DNA of 64,000 nucleotides, taken from assembly GCA_052171275.1 (NCBI GenBank), contig CM125795.1, positions 1,488,001-1,552,000 of the forward strand, read 5' to 3'. Numbering within the stretch: the first letter of the stretch is position 1; every line of letters starts with the position of its first letter. A model generated the notes under the pieces. It was given only the letters and a program-made list of their open reading frames with translations. It was not told the origin of the DNA and made no database searches. The stretch is from Arsenophonus sp052171275 (GTDB taxonomy: Bacteria; Pseudomonadota; Gammaproteobacteria; Enterobacterales; Enterobacteriaceae). This document shows positions 56,077-64,000 of this stretch, one piece after another. The position numbers and the translations under genes were made by a program.

Positions 56077-56742
56077 ATGTCTTATGAACTATCTATCAAA
56101 GCTGCTATTTTCGACATGGATGGATTATTGATTAATTCAGAACCTCTTTGGAGCCAAGCAAAAAAAGAAATTCTTAGTAAACTAGGTGTTAATACTTCAA
56201 TTGCCAATAAACTTCCTGATACATTAGGATTACGTATAGATCAAGTTATACAATTATGGTATTTAGCTTCAGAATGGCAAGGAAGCTCATTGAAAGAGGT
56301 AGAACAAAAAATTATTAAACGTGTTATTGAACTTATAGAAGAACAAAAACCTTTATTACCAGGTGTTAAGTATGCACTTGAGTTATGTAAAAATCATAAT
56401 TTAAAAATTGGATTAGCTTCAGCTTCTCCAAAGCACATGTTAAAAAAAGTCCTTACTATATTTAATATTAATAATTATTTTTCAGCCGTAGTATCAGCAA
56501 CTTCATTACCATATAGTAAACCACATCCAGAGGTATATTTACAAACAGCAAAGTTATTAGATATAGAACCAACATGTTGTGTTGCTTTTGAAGATTCTTT
56601 TAACGGAATGATTGCTGTTAAATCTGCACGAATGCGTAGTATAGTTGTTCCACCAAAAAATTATTTTACTGATCTACGCTGGACATTAGCCGATATCAAG
56701 CTTAATACTCTGGCTGAATTAACAAGTAATCACATCGTTTAA
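56077..56742 (+). CDS. hxpB: HAD-family hexitol/sugar phosphatase HxpB (YniC)
   Basis: HxpB removes phosphate from sugar phosphates, notably 2-deoxyglucose 6-phosphate and hexitol phosphates, and may detoxify side products. The 221-residue product shows the HAD nucleophile motif AAIFDMDGLLINSEPLW, LPDTLGLRIDQVI in the cap, LASASPKHML as motif II, LPYSKPHPEVYL with the motif III lysine, and VAFEDSFNGMIAVKSARM as motif IV. An upstream in-frame GTG would add three residues, but the ATG at 56077 has AGGAG at ideal distance. E. coli also has yniC next to ydjM. Its link to the hexose PTS retained in this window is suggestive only. Confidence 0.94.
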   Translation: MSYELSIKAAIFDMDGLLINSEPLWSQAKKEILSKLGVNTSIANKLPDTLGLRIDQVIQLWYLASEWQGSSLKEVEQKIIKRVIELIEEQKPLLPGVKYALELCKNHNLKIGLASASPKHMLKKVLTIFNINNYFSAVVSATSLPYSKPHPEVYLQTAKLLDIEPTCCVAFEDSFNGMIAVKSARMRSIVVPPKNYFTDLRWTLADIKLNTLAELTSNHIV

Positions 56743-56750
56743 AAAATTAT

Positions 56751-56817
56751 TTATTAATAGTAATTAATAGTAGTGCATTAGTATGATTATAAACTAATGT
56801 ATTATTACTATTAATAA
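56751..56817 (+). terminator. Nested stem-loop between hxpB and ydjM
   Basis: Outer 14-bp arms TTATTAATAGTAAT/ATTACTATTAATAA enclose an inner stem CATTAGT/ACTAATG with a 10-base loop, starting eight bases after the hxpB stop. It probably ends or attenuates hxpB transcription, although only AAAATAAA, not a U-run, follows. Confidence 0.5.
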
Positions 56818-56861
56818 AATAAATTATTTTTATTCAAAAAATATTTTTCAAATATACTATT

Positions 56862-57431
56862 ATGACTGCTAGCGGGCATTTATTTTTTTCAATATCATCA
56901 TATATACTTGCATATAAACTAGCAATTACACCAGAGTTAAAATATGGTAATTGCTTTCATTTATTAGCTGGAGTATTACTTGGCGCAATGCTACCAGATA
57001 TAGATCATCCATCATCTCATCTTGGACGTTTATTCCGTTTTATCTCTGTTCCAATTTTTCGATTATGTGGCCACCGTGGCTTTACTCATAGTTTGTTTGC
57101 ATGGTTACTTATTATTTTAATATTAATTCAGTTTTCAAGTAATTACTTTCTTTCTAATGCGTTAATTCAATCATTTTTATTAGGATACTTTAGTCATTTA
57201 GTAGGAGATATGTTAACAACAAAAGGTGTATATTTTCTATGGCCATTAAAAATTTCATTTTGCTTTCCTATATTAGGTAATAATTCTAATAAAAAAACAG
57301 AGCATTCTGTTGCTATTCTATTGACTATTTGTGCGATATTGATTCCATCACATTATCAGTTACCACTACAACATATATTAGAAGAAATAAAACAAAGCAT
57401 TATTGCATATTTAGTTAATAAAATTAAATAA
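56862..57431 (+). CDS. ydjM: Inner-membrane metal-dependent hydrolase YdjM
   Basis: YdjM belongs to the YbcI/DUF457 family of small membrane proteins with a predicted metal-binding site; in E. coli it is a LexA-regulated gene of unknown function. The 189-residue protein (E. coli 196) starts MTASGHLFFSI (E. coli MTAEGHLLFSI) and has PDIDHPSSHLGRL, GHRGFTHSLFAW and LLGYFSHLVGDML, which contain the conserved His and Asp residues, and about four membrane segments. No clear ribosome-binding site or LexA box is visible upstream. It is the last gene of the block with E. coli synteny. Why it survives is unclear. Confidence 0.92.
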   Translation: MTASGHLFFSISSYILAYKLAITPELKYGNCFHLLAGVLLGAMLPDIDHPSSHLGRLFRFISVPIFRLCGHRGFTHSLFAWLLIILILIQFSSNYFLSNALIQSFLLGYFSHLVGDMLTTKGVYFLWPLKISFCFPILGNNSNKKTEHSVAILLTICAILIPSHYQLPLQHILEEIKQSIIAYLVNKIK

Positions 57432-60400
57432 TTTAATTTTATTAACTTTCCTTTATAAAATATTTTCATAACTAAATTTAATTTAAATTATAATAAATTA
57501 TTATTATCTTTATAAAGATAAAAGAAATAATAAAATTTATTGTTTTAATCATATTATTTTCAATAATAACAAAATATTAATATAATTAAATATAATAAAC
57601 TTAAGGCATATAGAAAATATTAGTTAACATTCCTATATTTAATATAATTAAATTTTACTATATTATTTGGAATTAATTAAAATAAACTATAAACAGATAA
57701 AATTTATAAAAAATCTTTATTAATTTTTTATTAAAAATATTTTTATATATAAGGTTTATATATATTAAATATTTAATATTATTTAATATAATTATATAAA
57801 ATTACTTAAAATGATTATTTTAATATTTGGTTTATATTTTTATATAATACTAATGTTATAATATAATCATGAATTAAACTTAATTTTAAAAAAATAATTA
57901 TTTTTATCATTAGATGAAGTAAAATCACTTTCTTATTTTTATAATAGAAATTAACATTATAAAATAGAATAATATTTAAATACTTATTATTAGTTTTGGT
58001 TAAGAAAGGATAGTCTCTATTATAGAGAATAATTAAAACTATTAACTTTATCTAATAGAAAATAATTATATCAATAAAATTGATAATTTTAATACTTAGG
58101 TTAATATTTTATTTATTTATTATTAAAGTGTTTTTCATAGGTTTTAAAGTATTAAAACAATATCTATTATCAAAATAGTTTTTATTATTTTATTTTTAAA
58201 ATATTAATCTTTAAATTAGTTAAATCAATTAAAATAAATATAAAATACAAATATTGTTAATATTTTTTTAATCAATTTATATTAAATTGATTTTTTAAAA
58301 TTTTAAAATATTATAAATTAAGATTTAGTAATTTTTTACATCTTAAGTCATTTATAATTCAAATATACAAGATACTATTAAGATTAGAAATTTTTTTTTG
58401 TTATTTTACCCTATTCAAGGAAATCCTTAATATTTATTAATCATAATATATTTCTTTTTTATTCATATTTTTAATAAATTTTAAAAAATTATTTAAATAA
58501 TATTTATATATTTAGTAAATATTCTAAATTCTAATATTATTTATTATTGTATATTAAATACATACTAAAAAATATTTATAAATTAATAGTTTTTAGGATT
58601 ATTCCTTATAATAATTCATAAAATAAATTCTATAATATTTATTATTTTTATTTTCATAATAATTATTATAGTAATTATTATAAATTAGATAGATATCTTT
58701 ACATATGATATAAAAAATAATTTGCTATTTATTTTAGTATAAGTTCTTTATTAATTTATTTATTATTTTTACATAAGTAAAGAATAATTTTAAATTTTTA
58801 ATTAATAGATTAAGAAATAATTATTAATTAATATTAATACATTAAATATTAAATTAATCATTTCTATTAGTCGTAATAGTAGTGCTATAAATTATCTTAT
58901 TTATTAGTAGTTATCTTCAATTTAAAGATAATTAATATAGATAGATTATCTTAAGATAAAATAATATTAATAAATAAAATCTTTAAACTTATATTTAATA
59001 TATTTTTGAAATTTATTTCAAGATTTTATTTAAAATTTTTAAATTATTTATTTTTTAAATAAAATTTTTAAAAAATATAAAATTCTATATAAAATATATA
59101 TATTACCTGATACTTAATTAATTAAATAATATATTAAAAAGTATTATAGTTTTTAACTGATATTATTAAATTATAGCAGTTGTTAATGTAAAAGATGTTA
59201 TCTTTAAGATAAATATGAATATAATTTAAAGTTTATATTCATTATAGATTATAAATGTTATGTTATTTATTCTTTTTTTAATATCAATTTTATTAATTAC
59301 TATATATTATAAATAATAAATTCATGTAATTTTTTTATTATTGATATATTTATATTAATAAACATAAACTAAATATCTATAAATACTTAATTATTTGCAA
59401 TATTATATTAGATATATAAAAATCCATACATTAAATATTAACGTAGTAATTAATAATATTTATTAAAATAAATAATTTAATGTATATAATAATAACAAAT
59501 ACATTTTTTGTAATAATTTTAGATATTAAAAAAAACTAAAAATGAAATCAATAGCATAAATATTTAAAATTACTCAAATATTCGCATAAATAAAATTAAT
59601 ATAATAAAACTATGTCAATTTATTATTAATTATATTTCAATAAATAATTGTTTTTAAAACTAAGTTTTAATCTTATTACAGTATTATTTCCTATTAATTT
59701 AATAAATAATTCTATATATTATTATCTCTAATAATAATAAAAATAATTTATTATTTTTTATATAATTTTATATATTACTTATTAGTATAAATTTTAAGAT
59801 AATTCTCTTTTTTATTACTATTTTATACTAAAAATTTTAATTATAATAAGTTATAAAACTATTCATTTATTTATTTTTACACTATCAACACTAGATATTT
59901 AAATTTTTTATCAGATGCAAATAAATATTACTAGTAAATTTATTATTTGAAGATTAAGTTTTATTATTTATAATTAATAATTACTATATTTCATAATAAA
60001 AACTATCTTTTACATAATTTATTTTTTATCTAATTTAGTATCTTATTGTACATTTTAATTTTATCGCTAATAAGAAAGTTACATGATAGATTTATTTTTT
60101 ATTTACTAAAATAAAGCAGTTTATGGTAAATAATATATACGAAATATTTTTTTAGGATTAATAAATTTTCTATTTTAATATATTCAATTAATATATACAT
60201 ATATTTAATAAATTATTTAATTTTTTATTATAGAGTTCTAATATCAATTTTTTATTGATTAACTATATATTAATAATCTATATAGAAATATTAATTTATT
60301 AACTATATTTAACTAATAAACTACTTATTGTAAATATAAAAACGTAAATATTATATATATCTTATTTTAAATATTGTTTTTACTTATATAACTAATTAAA

Positions 60401-61894
60401 TTAAAGTCTGATTGATTTTAAATAATCAATATATATCCATTTTATGGTTATTTTATCAAATTATCTTTTAGTATATTTATTTTAAAAAAAATTTTAGTTA
60501 TTAATAACATATATAACAACTTTTATAGTGGTAAAAGTTTTTAAAAAGTTATTAAACTATAATACTAAAATCAATTTAATAATAATTCTCTATTTATTTT
60601 TAACAAAAATAAATAATCAAAAATTAGATATATTTTAATTAAATATAAAATAAGTTTTTATATACTAAAGAATAATTTTATTAATTAGAAATTATATAGA
60701 TATTCATTAGAAAATGTATTAACAATTACTAATATATTAACAAAATTAATAATTTCATTATTTTATTCGATCTCAAAGTATAAATAATTAATAGAAAATA
60801 AAAAATAGTTAATTATTAATTTAAATATATCAAACATAATTTATAAAAATAGCAAATTTTATTTTTACAATATTTTACTAATTAAAATTATATATAATAT
60901 ATTTATAATTTTAATAGATAATTATATATATAAGAATATTATTCTTATAATAAGCAATTATATTATAAATTTTATTTATTAAAAAAAATTTGTAATTAAA
61001 TAATATTTAAATTATATTTATTTATATTAATAAAATTAATAATAAAAATTAGAATAATAATATTATAAAGTAGAAATTTAATATTTAATTTTTATATAAT
61101 TAAATAATTTATAATATAAATCTAAAAAATCATCTTAAAAAAAATTAATTTTCATTTTTTTTATAAAACGATTTAATTTATACTATAAAAGATATAGTAT
61201 ATTATTTAAATTAAAATATTTATATAAAATATATTAAATATAATATAAATAAACTATTAAAACAATGACTAATTATTTGATAATTTATAATTACTATATC
61301 ATCTAATTAATTAGATTCTCTAATAATATTATATATTATTAACTTTAATAATTATTAATATACATTATATATATAAAATATATAAATAAAATTTATAAAA
61401 ATATTAAGTTTATTATTAGAATATTTAATGATACTATATATATTATCCTAATAAATTTTATATATTATAAATTTTTCAAAAATTATATTTTTAATAAATC
61501 ATTAGATAAATTAAATTTATTTATTATAACAGAACAATAAATTATGTTATTTTAATATAAAATATATATACAATAATTGTTTTCATATTAATTTTAAACT
61601 ATATATTATAAATTATGAAATAAAAATAATATAATTTAATATAAATACTTGATAAGTAAAATCTTTATTTATTGTATTTTAATTAAGAAATTATTAAATA
61701 TTTATATTAAATTAATAATTATAGCTTTTAATTATATTAAATATTATTTTAAATAAAAATTTAAAATTAAGAAAAATACTTATTTAAAAATAAAAAATAA
61801 TAATTAAATTAATATAAATATATTGAATATTATTTAGTTTTATTATATATTTATAAATTTATATTATTTATAATACAAATATCTTAAATATATT
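57432..61894. other. 4.5 kb AT-rich desert between ydjM and the chorismate mutase gene
   Basis: No gene or recognisable gene piece was found. A 14-bp palindrome (ATCTTTATAAAGAT) about 80 bases after ydjM and an 8-bp hairpin at 60518-60539 are the only structures I would name. The last 200 bases must hold the promoter of the following gene. Confidence 0.55.
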
Positions 61895-62473
61895 ATGTTT
61901 GATAATATTAAATATCAAAAACAATATAAAGTTATATTTAATCACTATTTATCAATGTTTTTTTTTATTTCATTTAGAAAAAGATTTCATCAACATCAAT
62001 ATAAAAAAATTGCTAACCTTATTAAACAACGTCTTTTTTATATGAAATATATTGCTAAATATAAATTTGAAAAACATTTATTAATAGATGATATAGCACA
62101 AGAAAATAAAGTTATCTTAAATGCTTTTAATAAAGCAGAGAATTTAGGTTTAGATAAAAAATCTATAGAACCATTTATAATATCACAAATAAATTTAGCT
62201 AAAGCAATTCAATATCGTTATAAAAAAGATAAGTTATCTATAATGAAAATTATAACTAAACATAATGATTTAGAAGATATTCGATTAAAACTTAAAAAAT
62301 TAAGTGATGATATATTACAATTAATTGCTAATGAACTAAAAAGAAACGGTAAAATGGAAAATAAGATTTATTTATATATAAAAAAAATCCACCTACATAA
62401 TCTTAAGAATATTGATAAAAAAATAATTTGCTCATCACTTAAACGAATTTCTTTAAAAAAGAAAGGATATTAA
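61895..62473 (+). CDS. aroQ: Stand-alone chorismate mutase, AroQ-gamma type
   Basis: Chorismate mutase converts chorismate to prephenate, the first step towards phenylalanine and tyrosine. The segment from about residue 40 matches the monofunctional AroQ-gamma enzymes of enterobacteria (for example Yersinia): IKQRLFYMKYIAKYKFEKH, LLIDDIAQENKVI, LGLDKKSIEPFIISQINLA, and KAIQYRYKKD, with the expected Arg46, the YK pair at 56-57, Glu70 and Gln106 in place. Family members normally carry a cleaved signal peptide and act in the periplasm. Here the first 35 residues contain only a short hydrophobic patch (MFFFISF) amid charged residues, so export is doubtful. No Shine-Dalgarno is visible; an upstream TAA limits the start. 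The C-terminal third is very Lys/Ile-rich. The gene is isolated in a desert. Confidence 0.82.
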   Translation: MFDNIKYQKQYKVIFNHYLSMFFFISFRKRFHQHQYKKIANLIKQRLFYMKYIAKYKFEKHLLIDDIAQENKVILNAFNKAENLGLDKKSIEPFIISQINLAKAIQYRYKKDKLSIMKIITKHNDLEDIRLKLKKLSDDILQLIANELKRNGKMENKIYLYIKKIHLHNLKNIDKKIICSSLKRISLKKKGY

Positions 62474-64000
62474 ATATTATAAAAAATATTTTTTATTTAT
62501 TTATTTTTATAAAAAATAAATATATTTCATTTTATTAAATAATTTTAATATATATATATTTTTTATTAAAAATATCATTATATAATATTAATTAATTATA
62601 TTAATTTAATTAAATAATAGAATTATATTTGTAATATATCTAAAAGATAGTATCTATAATATTTTCTAGAAAATATTACTAACTAAAAATTTTCAAATTT
62701 TTTAAAAAAATGAAAAATAATAAATCCATTTAATTCTAATTTATCTTTATAATTATAAAATCTTAAATATTTAAGAAAGATAAATTTTAAATAAAAAATT
62801 ATATTTTCAATTATTATTTATATAATTTTTTATAAATTAACTTATATTAAATATAAGTTTTATTATATGATAAATATTATTCTTAAATATATATTTAATC
62901 CTAAATAAATTATAATTTATTTTTTTTAAAATACTTATTTATTTTTATATATAAGATAATAATCTTTAATTATAGCAATTTGAATGAAAATTATTAAATA
63001 TATTATTTGTTTATTTAAAATAAAAATCATAATTTATGACAATAATATTTTTAAATAGAAAAATACTTTTAATTTAAAATTATCTTAAAATATAATGTTT
63101 TCATAAAAATAAATTAACTTTATATAGAATTAATAAATAAAAGATAAATTTAAATAAATAATTTTAATTAAACATTTAAATTTTGAATAAATTATTACTA
63201 TTTATATTTAATAATACTATGTATTATGGAATACAAATAAATAATGATAATTTATAAAATAATTTTTATTATTTTATAAATTATCATTATATTGATTTAT
63301 AATTTTTCTTTATGAAAGAGATATAATTTTATTATTATATTAATATTAACTAGATTGTATAATCTATTTTAATATTAAAATAATGAAATAATATGCTTTT
63401 AAAAAAATATTTAATATAAGACTATTGTAACAATCAATATACTAAATATAATATAAAAATAAGAAAATAATAATAAAATCAATTAATAAAAGTTTAAAGA
63501 AGATTAAAATAATATATTTATAAAATAAAATAAAGTATAATTTACAAAATTTATGTTTTAAAACAAAGAATTTAAAAAATTAATATTTTAAAAAATATAT
63601 AATTATTAGATAATATTATAATTAATTATATTTATTTTTTTAATAAATTTATAAAAAATAAAATAATAGATGGTTATAATATTAAAATTAATTTATTTAA
63701 AATTAAATTAAATTTAAATATAATAAATTAAAAAAAGTTTTAATTTTTTAATTAAGAAATTTTTAAATAAATAGTAATTTTTAAAAAAATATATTCTTAT
63801 CTATAAATATATTCAAATTAATGATTAAAAATGTTTATGAATAATTTATTTATTAAAACTATATTTATTAGATATAAAATAGAAAGGATTATTATATTTA
63901 ATTAATTTTTCTACGATATTTAAAATAAAATAAAAATTTTTTAATAAAAATTAAATCAATATTATTTAAGAAATAAATTAATAAACAAATTATATACTAT
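62474..64000. other. 1.5 kb AT-rich stretch to the window end
   Basis: No gene was seen. It contains the 50-base perfect hairpin at 63241-63290. Confidence 0.55.
63241..63290. repeat. Hairpin with 23-bp perfect arms
   Basis: The arm 63241-63263 (ending TTTATAAAATAAT) and its exact reverse complement 63268-63290 flank a loop of four T. It lies about 770 bases beyond the chorismate mutase gene in gene-free sequence. Confidence 0.8.

Overview
The window comes from a highly reduced, extremely AT-rich genome of a gammaproteobacterium of the Enterobacterales. Every recognisable protein is closest, from memory, to its Escherichia/Yersinia counterpart, and gene order follows E. coli in blocks: hemA-prfA-prmC-sirB1-kdsA opposite lolB-ispE-prs-pth-ychF, htpX/proQ, pabB/manXYZ, thrS-infC-rpmI-rplT-pheM-pheST-ihfA, and hxpB/ydjM. 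Intact genes fill only about 40% of the window. The rest is AT-rich sequence with no usable reading frames, including deserts of 5 to 12 kb. This fits a host-restricted insect endosymbiont that is still losing genes. An Arsenophonus-type lineage (for example of blood-feeding flies or bat flies) is my best guess, but the assignment is inference and needs a phylogeny.

Layout. 1-1.3 kb: gene-free. 1.3-11.3 kb: a dense housekeeping island for KDO synthesis (kdsA), peptide release (prfA, prmC), tetrapyrrole entry (hemA), lipoprotein sorting (lolB), isoprenoids (ispE), PRPP (prs), peptidyl-tRNA recycling (pth) and ychF. 11.3-17.1 kb: desert. 17.1-21 kb: htpX and proQ, with an eroded prc between them. 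21-28.6 kb: desert holding a full-length but dead pabB. 28.6-31.3 kb: the mannose-family PTS operon manXYZ, then a possible trace of yobD. 31.3-43.1 kb: a 12 kb desert. 43.1-50.3 kb: the translation operon thrS-infC-rpmI-rplT-pheST-ihfA on the minus strand, including the infC AUU start and a pheM-type attenuator. 51.4-54.9 kb: sitABCD, a manganese/iron ABC importer. 56-57.4 kb: hxpB and ydjM. 57.4-64 kb: desert with one isolated gene, a stand-alone chorismate mutase of the AroQ-gamma type.

Functional picture. The cell keeps its translation machinery, lipid A core precursors, outer-membrane lipoprotein insertion, tetrapyrrole entry, sugar uptake by PTS and high-affinity Mn/Fe uptake. It has lost the aminodeoxychorismate synthase subunit PabB (folate branch of chorismate) while keeping a chorismate mutase (prephenate branch). 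Regulation is mostly stripped away, but three post-transcriptional devices look preserved: the AUU start of infC, the pheM leader/attenuator and the ihfA terminator. No tRNA, rRNA, insertion sequence, prophage or CRISPR array was recognised. The most informative observations are the identifiable gene fossils (pabB, prc, perhaps yobD) at exactly the positions predicted by E. coli synteny, which suggest the deserts are decayed chromosome and not acquired DNA. Several long perfect AT-rich palindromes also lie in the deserts.
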